Source: Isoetes taiwanensis
Lineage: Eukaryota; Streptophyta; Lycopodiopsida; Isoetales; Isoetaceae
Direction: 5' to 3'
Length of the DNA: 64,000 bases
Assembly (NCBI GenBank): GCA_021234155.1
Contig: JAJEKV010000028.1
Coordinates: forward strand, 6,328,971-6,392,970
Position 1 is the stretch's first letter. Each line of letters starts with the position of its first letter. Below are positions 34,004 to 45,303 of this stretch, in pieces. The position numbers and the translations under genes were made by a program. The notes under the pieces were generated by a model. It was not told the origin of the DNA and made no database searches. It was given only the letters and a program-made list of their open reading frames with translations.

Positions 34004-36459
34004 ATGGAGAATGAAAATCGAGCAAATGGTGTGCCTACGCCCACCATTGCTCTGAATCCTTCTGTCCACGTTAATGATCGCACATCGGAAGCTTTGAAGT
34101 TGGAATATCAACTTCTAAAAGTCCCTTATGAGCATCTCAAGAAATCACTCAGAGCAAGCAGCCGTATAGTAGAAAAAGAAGTGGGTGCAGTCATCGCTGG
34201 AGTCGCAGATGCTGTTGATAAGGAATTGTCCAAGGAAGATGCTATTGAACATCTTACTTCCCTTGTTTCCCGTCTTCAAGGGTTGAAGAGAAAGGTGGGT
34301 TTTTTTTTTCATTTGGTCCATCGTTTTTTTTCTACTTTTTCTATCTGAAGATTTGTAGGAGCTTATGCTGCTATTCGATGTCAAATTATTATCTTATAAA
34401 TGTAACATGAAGTTTATGTTTGACCTATCATTAAGCAATTGAACATTCATTTACGTCCTTTACATAATCCATGCCATCAGCCTCAGAGGATCAAGTAGGC
34501 TACTGTATGCCTAACTGAGGAGAATTATTTGACAACTAGGCAGCTGACATAGGAGGAAAACTTTTGCTTGGAAAGGATGCATGCACTTGAAAGCCCCCTT
34601 CAAATTCAAACAGGGTGTGCAGTCGAGGTGTCTGGTATTGCAGCTATGCATCTCAAGAAACTGGAGCTGCACAAATGCCGCATATCAATTATGTCAATCC
34701 ACAGATGGGGCATTTTTGCTAAAGAATAATTGGTCAAATAACAGCAGCAGCAAGAGTGTTCTTTTTTACATAATAGCAATAGCTTTATGTAATTTGGCAC
34801 TAAATATGTTCCAAATGCTTGGACATTCGGAGATGCTTTAACTTTTGGGTCCATGCTCCTCTACTGGTGCACTTGTTGCTAAAAGTTTTCATAACACATG
34901 ATAGATGCATCCAGGTGAAAATTTTATGATAGATTTCAGCATATTGTTGTGAATGACATGGTAGATGCATCCAGGTGAAAATTTTATGATAGATTTCAGC
35001 ATATTGTTGTGAATGACAAAACTTATGAGTTGTGTTTATGCTAAGTTCAAAAATTGATGTACTTGACATAAAGGTCTCAAAAGCCTTAGCATTGTAGAAA
35101 CTATTTGGAGCTTGGGTGAGTATATGGTGACATGCTACAGGATATGGTTATGTTTCTTACAGCTGGACGAAAGTAACAAAAATGAACAGCTACAAGTTCA
35201 AAGATCTCGAGCCAGATTAGACTACCTAAACATGTTTAGACTTGGGGATAACAACTATCAAACAAAGTGGACAAATATGAGAGTCAATAGAATTTTAGTT
35301 GACTACATGCTTCGTTGTTCTTATTATGATACTGCGCTGAAGCTAGCAGAATCTGCTGACGTCGAGGTATTTTTACTTTAATTTTGTACAACTATTCTTC
35401 TTAATCTGGTTTTGGTATCTATCTATAGACAGGGAACTTTTTTGGTGGCAGGACTTTGTTGACATAGACATATTTTTGGATGCTCGGAAAGTAATACAAG
35501 CCTTAAGGAATAGGGATTGCTCAGAGGCACTTGCCTGGTGTGCTGAAAATAAGTCGAAGCTAAAGAAAACGAAGGTAAGTAGATGGGTAGTTTTATTCCC
35601 AACTTCTTGCAAATTCCGTCTTTCTGAATCTGAATGATCTGCAATGCAGAGTAAGCTTGAATTCAAGCTTAGGCTACAAGAATTTATTGAATTTGTCCGG
35701 ACTGAGAAAATGATGGATGCAATTTTGTATGCACGCAAGCACTTGGCTGCATGGGGAAGTACTGATATGAAAGAGTTGCAGCAAGCAATGGCAACTCTTG
35801 CCTTTAAAAGCAATACTGATTGTGAAAGTTACAAGGTAAATTTGACTTTTATGGTGCTCTGTTTCATGATGGAGTTGATACCAAATGTAACTTGATGCAG
35901 ACCCTTTTTGATGCAAAGCAATGGGAAAATTTAGTACAACAGTTCAAGCAAGAATTTTGTAAACTGTATGGGATGACTGTTGAACCATCTCTTCACATTC
36001 ATCTTCAAGCTGGTTTATCTGCATTGAAAACACCGTATCCCTCTCCCTTATTTCTAAGTGTTGTCTTTTGTTGATTCATTTTTGTTCCTTTTCCTTAACG
36101 ATCACAAGATTTGGCCATGAACCTGGGTGTACGAAGGAGGACCCATTATCACAAGACACTTTTAGGCAATTAGCAGACCCGCTTCCATTTGCAAAGCACA
36201 TACATTCCAAGCTTGTCTGCTATATAACGAAGGAGTTGATGAATGAGGACAATCCACCTTTAGTCCTACCAAATGGCTATGTGTACAGTAGAAAGGTAAT
36301 GATCTTAATTCTTGCTGGGAGCCATTTTTTTGGACTAATTGGGGTCTCTATGCACAGGCTCTTGAGGAAATGGCAAGGGCAAATGCAGGTGTAATTACAT
36401 GCCCAAGAACAAAGGACGTATGCAACTTTGATGAACTTGCAAAAGCATATATCTCTTAA
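34004..36459 (+). CDS. MAEA: MAEA/GID9-type CTLH E3 ubiquitin ligase subunit, 7 exons
   Basis: RING-type subunit of the GID/CTLH ubiquitin ligase complex. In yeast and animals the MAEA(Gid9)/RMND5(Gid2) pair forms the catalytic module. Exons: 34004-34294, 35163-35366, 35452-35574, 35650-35835, 35901-36034, 36109-36295 and 36358-36459, all GT-AG with matching phase, giving 408 aa (human MAEA is 396). Domains: N-terminal helical region with EYQLLKVPYEHLKK; LisH at about residues 137-165 (RILVDYMLRCSYYDTALKLA); CTLH at about 166-230 (DFVDIDIFLDARKV...ALAWCAENKSKL); CRA; C-terminal degenerate Gid-type RING at about 320-400, with NPPLVLPNGYVY and CPRTKDVC. No stop or frameshift was seen. A 60-bp tandem duplication lies in intron 1. 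Confidence 0.95.
34899..35018. repeat. 60-bp tandem duplication in MAEA intron 1
   Basis: Two adjacent 60-bp units beginning atg(a/g)tagatgcatccaggtg, with only one or two differences. It is intronic and lies away from the splice sites. Confidence 0.9.
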
Positions 36460-37165
36460 TAAGGCCATTTAGGCTATGTCATTTGTTGAAATTTATGTCC
36501 ACTGTAATATATGTATGTGAAGTCATGTAAATCTGTTCACTGTACTTTATTATGCGTGTACATTTGGAAATGCACCTGGATCTCCTTTGTCTCCTCTTTA
36601 AGGTTCCACCAACTATTCTAGATTACATGTTATAACAGCCTGACATATGAACAGCTGAACTTCAAATAGTAGTTGCTTCAAGGAAACTGTTTAGAATGTA
36701 GTTGGGCTTAACGTTATTCCAGGTGTCCTCTTAATCTGGAATTTCCAGATGTTATGTGCCTGGTAACTGGCCGGCTGGAGTGTTTTCTGGCCGCACCGCA
36801 GGTTTTACGGCCTAGGAAAGTGAGTCCACTGGAAACTGGAAATTTCTTGTCTCTTTCATTCAGTGAATCGTTTCAATTTCTTCCTATTTAGGCTTTCCGT
36901 TTCAAGCCTGCTTCTTTGAAATCTGGGTGGCAAAATAAATTTGGAAGTAAATCTCGTAAATTTGGAAGTAAAAAAATCTCGTAAATCTGGAACTGTTGGC
37001 AGCAGGAGCAAAAGTAAATTTGGAGCATAGTAATTTTGGATCATAGTAATTTTGGTGGTGGTGGAAGCAAAGTACAAGACAAAAGAGTGAAGAAAGATGA
37101 AGCAAAAGGTATGAAACAAAATGTGTAAATGAGAGTCCTAGTTTTTTAATTATTATTATGGAGGA
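36460..37165. other. MAEA 3' flank, no gene seen
   Basis: Probably holds the MAEA 3' untranslated region. A small local duplication, aaatctcgtaaatttggaag, recurs near 36950-36990. Otherwise nothing was recognised. Confidence 0.4.
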
Positions 37166-37167
37166 GT

Positions 37168-37292
37168 ACTGATAGTTAGTTATTAGTACTGGAGGACTGA
37201 TAACTAATTATTAGTAGTATTCCACCCATATAAGTAGTTATTAGTACTGGAGGACTGATAACTAATTATTAGTAGTATTCCACCCATATAAG
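37168..37292. repeat. Roughly 61-bp tandem duplication
   Basis: Two copies of a unit containing agttattagtactggaggac and gtattccacccatataagt lie head to tail directly left of the foldback element. Confidence 0.85.
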
Positions 37293-37296
37293 TCCG

Positions 37297-37508
37297 ATAA
37301 GGTGGTTATTGGTCTTCGCCTCGGCCAATAACAAAAAATGCGTGACCTCGGTTGTACGTCCTCGGCCAGATATTTGGCACGTAAGGCCGGCCTCGGACGT
37401 ACAACCTCAGTCACGCATTTTTTGTTATACGTGCCAAATATCTGGCCTCGGACGTACAACCGAGGTCACGCATTTTTGATTATCGGCCTCGCCCAGACCG
37501 ATAACCTT
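37297..37508. mobile_element. Foldback/MITE-like inverted repeat element
   Basis: Arms of about 85-90 bp (37297-37385 and 37424-37508) are inverted copies: left includes aaaaaatgcgtgacctcggt and ggccagatatttggcacgt; right includes their complements. A third, shorter inverted copy of the gacgtacaacct segment lies in the loop. Element length is about 210 bp. The target duplication is not clear, so superfamily is unassigned. Confidence 0.75.
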
Positions 37509-37751
37509 ACCTTGGCACACATAGTCTAATATTTCCTACATAATTTAAGCTAGGTCGAAGCATTATACAAAAACCTGGTTTTCAGTTGGAAAATATGATG
37601 GTTTTTGACCGGTAATCTTTCTGAGAGTTTTTTTCTACATCAGAAATTCTTGATTTCAACAGGTAGGCTGCAAAGGTTGCCCAGAATTTGTTGCTCTCTG
37701 TGAGTGTGCTATGACAGCTGCTTCAACACAGAATTTTCACCTTTCGGTAGC

Positions 37752-37945
37752 CATTCATGGCGTGAGGTGAAACGTGCGATTAAACTCGTTCGAGACGCTA
37801 ACCTGATGATGAAGCTGCCATATAAGGTCGCAAAGCTTGAGGTGTTAGAGCTTAAGGCTCGGCTAAAGGATTTGTTGGAGGCAGGTTTCGTAAGGCCAAG
37901 CGTATATCATTTGGAGCACCAACCTCCAAAAGTCGCTGATAAACT
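37752..37945 (+). pseudogene. Ty3/gypsy reverse transcriptase fragment
   Basis: In the frame at 37704-38030, residues VAKLEVLELKARLKDLLEAG followed by FVRPSV match the N-terminal part of gypsy reverse transcriptases (the elk..l.ell..GfIrPS block before the SPWGAPVLFVKKK motif). The expected motif does not follow, so only a short piece remains. Confidence 0.7.
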
Positions 37946-38030
37946 TGGGTTTCGACCAATCCGGCATGATTGCTCTGGCATTCTATGCAATCTAATATTT
38001 ATGACATGTATGCCTATTGTCCCTAAATAA

Positions 38031-38800
38031 CAAGGGATATTTATTAATTCGAGCTAGGGATCCACCGCCATTAGTTAGATTCATTAGGTCAATATATCCC
38101 CACTTGAACTTACTCCATTACTCTAGACGTCCACGTCAATTTTGGAAAGAGGACAAGCTCATATCAATCTCTGAACAATTTAGAACTATTTGAAGTTCTT
38201 GAGAAAATGTTGGAACCTTCAAATTTGTGTAGGTTGTCTGCCCATCTTCCCGCACCAAATGCCCATCCACTCTTCCTGCACCAAATGCCCATCCACTGTG
38301 CATAAGTGCATGTCATGCAATTGTTTTTGACGATTTCCCATCCACTGCGCATCAAGTGCATGCCAATTGTTCTTGAAGATTTCTAGGGGTACCAACGAAT
38401 ACCAAAAGAAAGCTCTTGAAGATGGCTTTCACATGGGCAAAATTACAGGCATCAGAAGCAACAAGTGGACAAGGAAAAAGGAATTGATGGTTGCAAAGTA
38501 TGTGGGCAGGGGAGCGAGATTGGGCTGCACAGTAGGTGGGCACTGCATTGATAGTGGGCACCCTCCCCTAGACCATATCATACACAAATGGCTACTATCT
38601 TGCACTGCAACGTCATAATCTTGCAAAGATATTAAATATGCAAGCTCTATTTTATTTTTGTGCCTAGATAAACATAATTAGAAGCTAAAACGATCAAAAG
38701 CTTCTCCTAGTTCTGAGCCTGCTGTTCCAGATTTGTTGTGCCTACAGAATGAACGTGAAAGATATCCTCCATTTTCATCTCCAAATTGGGGCACACAATC
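38031..38800. other. Between gypsy fragment and allantoin synthase gene
   Basis: Non-coding. The ccaaatgcccatccact words near 38256-38300 and related variants to 38350 form a small imperfect local repeat. The open frame at 38367-38618 has no recognisable family. The allantoin synthase 3' untranslated region probably reaches into the end of this stretch. Confidence 0.4.
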
Positions 38801-40601
38801 TCAACTTCCTCGATATGTAGTAAATGAGTATGGAGATAACAAAATAGGGACATGAAAGTGTTCACGTTGTTGGTGAGGTTTGATGTCAAATATGATAGAT
38901 ATAACTGGATAGAACCAGTCAGTTGCTCCTGCATTTTTAGTTCTTTGAAAGTATTCATTGGTTTTAAAGGTTAATTTATACTGGCCAGCAGCAACAATCT
39001 CTGAAACAGCCATTAACTGACCACATCTACCATCGTTATCTGTGGCTGAGCTGCCAACATGCTTCCATCCACCACCTACATCTGAAGATTCCCACTTTTC
39101 AAGTGTAATATCTAATCCTGCAGCTGGTCGTCCCAAGGACACATCCAGTGCATGGGTGGTTATTGGAGGCCTCGTTGGTAGTGTTGCCAATTGCGTCTTT
39201 GAAGCATTCCTTTCTTGGCTTGCACTTACACCATCCTTAACATTAAAAGAGTTGCTTCTTTCTGACCAAGAAACATGTGCCTCAATCTTGTTCAGTCGCC
39301 GATCTGCAGTGCGAGAACCTAAAATCAATGTCATCAAGTATCCAGTCGAACAGACTTTTAACAAACTTCTTTCTGAAACTTAGATTGGTCAAGTGCCATA
39401 CCAGTTGAATATTGTGAAGCAGTACTGTAACCTTCATGAGGAGAAAATTTGGATGCTATAAGCTTATGAATTCGTAGCTCTGTGATCTTTTGTTGCTCAG
39501 AAGCTGCAACTTGAAGCTCATCTACTGGTTTATTTAGTAGACGTCCCTAAATCATAAGAAGCAAAGCATTGGCATCATAAAATCTCACTAATATTGATAA
39601 AATATTAGCTTTAAGGAGTCAGTGAAGACCTTCAAAATTGGTAGTATCTCAGCACTAGTTTTGCCTGTTGCACATACTAGAAATACAAACCCAAATCTGG
39701 CCTCATATTGCCTGTTCAATTCTGCCAGTTCCTATATGCTCATGAGGTACTTACTAATTAATAACGGCATACTGAAGCCAGGCATCTCTATTGCAATTCA
39801 ACAAAAACATACCTGAAGAATATTATCATCTGCACTCTTCAATGCAGTTGATTGTTCTCCTTGCACCAACTGCATTGTTGAAACATATTATGCCAAGTCA
39901 AGATACAAAAAGATCCCCATAACTTCAGAACAGTTATAACAAAAAATTGATTATCTATAAGGGGTACAACCTCAAAGAATCAATTACTGTGTGAAGTGGC
40001 CACTATATAAGAAAAAGCAGTAGACAATCAATTAAGTAACTTTAGTTTTCAATCTATAAGCATTGAAAGTCCATTTGAGCATAAGGTGTGAAAAGGCAGG
40101 AACTTCATTGAAAAGAAAAAACAAAAGAACATTTTCTTGATAAGAATGGCACTATAGAACACAAGGCGATTACTGTTTTAGAACACAAGGTCATTACATG
40201 AAGACGCCACATGAGCCGAATTAGGGGCGTTACAAATTGGCTGTGATCTAATAGACTTTGTACCCATATTACCATTCTAAGCATCAAAAAAACAATTGCA
40301 GCATGTGGCCGTACTTTGAGCTTGGAAGACTCTTCAAATTCAAGTCCCCAATGCGAGGATGTGCGGCAAAGGCTTCCAGCCATCCTTGAATATTCACCTA
40401 GCAGAAACAGTTTTATAATAAAAACAAGGAAAAATGTAAAAAAATTAAGGAGCTTACCTTATTCCACCAGATCTCTTGCGATGCAAGAAGTGCCTCTTCC
40501 GTGTTTGTAAAGGGCCCAATTTTAACCATCTCAGCTGCAAACTGAAGACTGCCGCAGCATGCAAGCCAGTCCTGGTAATTGAAGTTGAGCGAAACCTCCA
40601 T
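38801..40601 (-). CDS. TTL: Allantoin synthase (OHCU decarboxylase-HIU hydrolase fusion), at least 6 exons
   Basis: Bifunctional enzyme turning 5-hydroxyisourate into OHCU and then S-allantoin in purine/ureide catabolism. Minus-strand exons: 40601-40458, 40397-~40315, ~39872-39813, 39731-39630, 39546-39402 and 39318-38801. The decarboxylase domain comes first: IWWNK, the catalytic His in AFAAHPRIGD, Glu in GEQSTAL, and RFGFVFLVCATGKTSAE. The transthyretin-like HIU hydrolase follows: PPITTHALDVSLGRPAAG, EHFHVPILL and the C-terminal YRGS signature. Length is about 350 aa, against 324 in Arabidopsis TTL. A PTS2-like RLNKIEAHV sits in the linker. The junction between exons 2 and 3 does not resolve in phase by eye, so a small exon or different splice site may be missed. 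The rest is uninterrupted. Confidence 0.92.
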
Positions 40602-41284
40602 AGCTAAATGACAATGGACAACGAGGAGCAGGGCCTTTTATGCGGCAGGATTTCGACGGCCTAGATCTCCCCAGAAGTCAGAATCTCCTCCGCAAACCTC
40701 TCGGGATTTTGATGGCCTAGATCTCTCCAGAAGCAAGCTAAAATTTCCTCGTCAAACCCTTCAAACAGTTTATAACAAAACAATGTAAAGAATATATTTA
40801 GTGTAGTAGGGGAGGGTGCCTACGAAGCGTCCTTAAGGAAAGAACATTATTATAAGGGGTTTAAAGTTTTCAAATCTCAAATGTGTAGAAATTTACCTCT
40901 AATCTAATACCACACACCAAACATTTTGAAAATTTGACAGCCGCTACCAAAATTTTAAGGCACAGGATTATTTTGACCCCAAAAGACCATTAATAACCTA
41001 CAATGAACCATAAATGCCCTTCAAACGCCCACCTTTTGACCTTCATTAGCCCATCTTTTGACCTTCATTGGCCCATCCTTAAACAGTAAAAACCTTAAGC
41101 AGTTTTAAACAGCAAAAACTTTGAATGTGAGATTTGAACTTTAGCTACAAATTATGAGTCTTAAACAACAAAAAAATTGAGTGCAAGGAATTGAACCCCA
41201 ATATGTTTCTGAGCCCCAATGCTACCCAATGTACATGTAAATGCTACATGTATTACTTGCCTTTGTCAAAATATAAAAACCTCC
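40602..41284. other. Upstream of the allantoin synthase gene, no further gene
   Basis: Contains the presumed promoter. The first 150 bp include a short imperfect duplication of a cggcctagatctc-type segment (about 40657 and 40713). No coding frame was recognised. Confidence 0.4.
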
Positions 41285-41285
41285 A

Positions 41286-41345
41286 CTAGAAACGTAAGCC
41301 CGGCGATGCCGGGCATTAGTCATGGACGTGTGGTATGGGTAGACA
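41286..41345 (-). mobile_element. Helitron-like 3' terminus (minus orientation)
   Basis: Read on the minus strand, a 17-bp hairpin GCCCGGCATCGCCGGGC (41314-41298) is followed by TTACGTTT and a terminal CTAG (41289-41286), then a T. A hairpin shortly before CTRR and insertion next to T are the 3'-end hallmarks of Helitrons. The adjacent 45 bp match, in inverted orientation, the terminus at 50183. The matching 5' TC end was not located. Confidence 0.65.
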
Positions 41346-42800
41346 TAATAAGCTTGTAGCTGGAGTTAAAAGCATTAAATGGTATTGTGTCTATAGATGT
41401 AATAGTGTCTATACAGTTCAGGCTATTGGCTATGTGGAAGATCGCACATCAAATCAAGTGTAGGTCTTATTAGTAGATATTGCAATATAAGTGTGCTATC
41501 ATTCTATTTACTCAATTGCTTTGGATGGAGGAACATACGCCCATTTCAGGCCCATCTTAAATCCAAAAATATATGTTATGATGTAAGCCAGGTAGGCCTA
41601 TGATGTTAGCACTTGTGATCTTAGGCTTGGGATTATGGCACATGGCTCCTATGAACCTTCGGCGGCTGAATTTTCCTCCCCCTGACCATTACCTAGAAGT
41701 AAGGTTCAATCGGAGCACATGACGCAAGGTGCGGAAGTGGCTCGGCCTAGCGGGCTCGCCAACCCTTACCCTGCATAAGGGCTTGGGGGCAAAGGTTATC
41801 CCTGACATAAGATCCAAGGTCATGAACCGAACTATTTCTAAGAAATCCCTTTGGAATTGTGTCTATCCTTGAAAGATGCTTGATACACTCATGATAGTAT
41901 CCTATCTAAACATGTCTCCCAAACCCCTAGAGTGGTATGATGACATAGTACTGCATGCTCCATTTATAAGATGCATGTTACATCCTTTGAAGTCTTAAAC
42001 CATATACCCTAAACTTGTAATTTTTCAAACATGTTTGACATGTGACCTCAGGCCAGATAGGTGATGCAACCCTTAGTTTAAATAGAAAAATGAAGATATC
42101 CAAGCTACCACTTGAACATCTTTCGAGAAGCAATGTGGATGAGGGTCGAGGAAGGGGTGGGGATATTACACATTAAGTTCCATCAAAGGAAAAGCAAGAT
42201 CACAGATAAAAAAAAAAAAGTTTGCATACTTTGTCAATATATATTCAATTCCATATTAATTATTTGTAAAATATAGGAATAGAAGTTCTAAACCCCAATG
42301 AATAATTACTAAAGCCTATGGTTACAAATGCTAACTTGCTACTACCAAATAAACGACATAAAACTTGAAAATAATGTGCCCAAAGCTGTCCAAAAAACTG
42401 GATTTGCAAAAAGGGCCATGTTGATTCATTTTTTAGAGCACGAACGTGGCATTTCTTTTCCGTTAAAGTTAGCATTTTCGTTCTTTTATGCACAGTATTC
42501 TTCGTGGCAAATTACATGAGTCTATCTATGCAAACCCATTGTTTATAGTCAAAATTCATTATAATTAAGCCAGTTCAATGGCTCAATCACACACGATATA
42601 TGATTACATTGTAATGTACGCCGACCATAATCCTAGGATTTGAAAGGTTGCAAAAGTTAACAAATATGTTTAATTAGGCATTTTATATTTCAATGTCCAT
42701 TAAAATGCATAATGCCACTTTTTTCTTAATTACAGGTCTATATAAGCAAAAATTCATGTGGCTAGTTGCCACCAGCAAGCAAAGCAGCAGTGCCAAATAT
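41346..42800. other. Non-coding stretch with possible LTR-element remnant
   Basis: The part 41560-42172 contains LTR-like sequence ending in a purine-rich gaggaaggggtgggg followed by atattaca, which resembles a polypurine tract and LTR border of a gypsy-type element. No protein motif supports it. The rest is AT-rich and unassigned. Confidence 0.35.
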
Positions 42801-42831
42801 TTACCTTCTTATTCATTAACAAAAGGTACAC

Positions 42832-43369
42832 AGATAGGGAGGATACAATGGATTCTCGTTTGCGTTCTGCAGCTTATGAAACATTAAATGAGGTGGTTCG
42901 TTGCTCCACGGAGGATACAGCAACTGTTGTGGTTCACCTTGTGCCAGTGATTATGCAGAAACTTGACCAAACACTTCAGATGCAGGTCATGTCATTAGAT
43001 GATCGTGGAAAAGAGAGCGAATTGCAGGCTTTATTATGTGGTGTGCTGCAAGTAATGATTCAGAAGTTATGCGGACCAAATGATGTCATTGTATTTGAAA
43101 ATTTTTGCTTGCAGGAGTGCTACAGTCCATGAGGAGGCAATGTTAGCAATAGACGCACTTGCCTATGGAATAGGTGCTAATTTTGCTAAGTACATGCCTG
43201 GTTTCTATCAGTATCTGGAAATGGATGTCCAGAATTTTGAGGAACTGGAAGCTTATTCAGGCATTTTCCAGGGTTTTAAGAATTCGAAGGCGAAGTTGAT
43301 GGTTCCATATGGTGGTCATGTCCTACAATTCATTGAGAGTGCGTGCAGAGTAATACTTTCAAAAGCATA
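42832..43369 (+). pseudogene. Importin subunit beta-1 fragment with internal deletion and frameshift
   Basis: Nuclear import receptor (HEAT-repeat karyopherin beta) fragment. The first part, 42846-43080, includes SRLRSAAYETLNEVVRCSTE and LLCGVLQVMIQKL. The frame then shifts, and CRSATVHEEAMLAIDALAYG with FAKYMPGFYQYLEM follows (43110-43230). Directly after QNFEE the sequence jumps to LEAYSGIFQGFKNSKAKLMV, which in intact importins lies roughly two HEAT repeats further on. The segment is intronless, lacks both ends of the roughly 870-aa protein and stops at 43369. It is a broken gene piece, possibly a captured or retrocopied fragment. Confidence 0.9.
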
Positions 43370-44333
43370 ACAGTGTTGGAAAAAGCCGGCAAATTCATTT
43401 TTTGTAGCCTACCATGGCATTTGCAAAGAAAGAAACAAACTGTTATAGCAGGTTAGATTATATGCAAATGCAAGAAAAGGGCGGCCTAGATACAGACTTC
43501 AACAATGAATTAGCCTGCATACACAAATGCAATAAGAGATTACCTTTAGAATTAAACTCGTCAAGAGTTCTCTGCCATATGCATGCTTCGCATCTGCAAG
43601 CAAGCCAGAGAAGAAAAGTATATTATAGCTGGGAACAACTTAAACAAAAGGCATATGTTTGTATACATTTGGAAGAAGGACCATGCATCTGAACCCATTA
43701 TTTTGCATCTGAACCCATTATTTCAATGCATTAAACTAAATGCACGGAAAACGCAAATATAATCTGTGATTATTGTATTGTATCTGCACTGGAGAAATCA
43801 AATCAGTGCAAAACCCAAACAAAATGTCTTCAAAAAATGCGACTTGATGTCAATACCTATGTCTCCTTCAATAGCGCCATTTCACTTGGCTCCAGTTAAC
43901 CTAATCTTCCTCAAAAAACAGAGCTTTGATCCTCACCAGAGATCCAATACAAAACCCTAAACCGTGCTGCAGAAAAGTGGCTCTGATAAAAATCGCTCCT
44001 ATTCAACTATGCTCCGACCATGGCTGCTCCTCCATTCAATCTCAGGCAGGTCTTGGTTCTCTGCTACGAAATCACAAAAATCAAAAAGTTAGTGCATGCC
44101 AAAGATTAAATCTTGTTTTCACTATGGACCAAAGAACTGGAGCAACGAAAGCAATGCCAAACCAGGCTTCCGATTTCTTTGAAATCTCTTCAAACAGAGA
44201 CGCTGGGAAGAGAAGACAGTGCCCAAACCTTAAAGCAAGAGTCAGAATCACGCCGCCAGAGATAGAATAGCGCCACTGGAGACGATGGAGCAAAGGGGGC
44301 TCGATTTCAAATCATCCCGCGTGTAGAGGAAAA
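43370..44333. other. Unassigned sequence downstream of importin fragment
   Basis: Several modest open frames occur (e.g. 43414-43692, 43926-44270), but none has recognisable domains. A 20-bp direct repeat, gcatctgaacccattatttt/c, lies at 43686-43724. Confidence 0.35.
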
Positions 44334-44337
44334 AAAA

Positions 44338-45303
44338 TCCCGCGAGGGGGATAGGGAACGCCGCATGCGGCGTTACATGCGGCGTTCCAGGCCCGAAAAC
44401 CAAAGCCATCCCTTTTTAAAAAAGAAGATGTTTAAACAAAACACGATCATTGTTGAACCACGTACTTCTACCCTGCATGTACTTCACAAGCATGGATCTA
44501 CTCTCCATGTCTTTTGACTAGGTAATAAAGGCTACTACATCAAGCGTTTCTGCATGTTCAACTGGCAGTATAGAAACCCGCATTCCAAACAGAAGTTCCC
44601 TAAGTTTTCCTGTCATCAAGTACCAATACCACCATCAACTAGAATGCATACTCAATTTGCATCTACTTCTAGATTTTATACATGGGGAAAAACTAGTTCA
44701 ACTCACTTCATTGCTTTTCCACTACTTCTGAACTTGTGTGACAAATCAATGGGAATCTTCTTGACACTTGGAAAATTGCATGCCACTTAACAGCTATTGT
44801 TATAGCTGCAACTGTATGTGATGACATTCTAGGCGCCTTGAAATTGCATGTCATTTAGAGCTAACACATGTTCCAGCTGCAGCTCTTTGCCATGATAGCA
44901 TAAAGGACATACAGAAACAATTCCAATAGAAAAAGATGTATGTAATGAAGGACGTACAACAACGGATCTGGAAATACAAATCCATTTCATAAACTATGCA
45001 GAGAATAGATGCCAGCAAATTGCAATTTCTTACAAAAATTATACCCATAACTAGACCAAGGAGTGTTATAGTAAGCATTGCAGGCTAAAATCAAATGTCA
45101 AGTAGCTGAGAGATATAGATGTCCAAAGGGGCAGATATTTGGTTAAAGAAGGTAACAGAAAACCTCTGAACATATCTCCTCCCATATGGGAACACAATGC
45201 AACAACTGCCCCATCTTCTTTTTTATTTTGTGATAGTGTTGGGTTGCGTGCAAGGAACGCCGCATGTAACGCCGCATGCGGCGTTCCCTTTCCCCTTGCG
45301 GAC
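44338..45303. repeat. Inverted repeat pair with AACGCCGCATGCGGCGTT palindromes
   Basis: Arms at about 44338-44391 and 45250-45303 are inverted copies sharing agggaacgccgcatgcggcg and acatgcggcgttcc. Each arm is itself palindromic (AACGCCGCATGCGGCGTT) and GC-rich against an AT-rich background. The roughly 860 bp between them contain no recognised gene. Outer flanks retain partial similarity (cgcgaggggga / cgcaaggggaa), so this may be a TIR element, but no target duplication was established. Confidence 0.6.
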
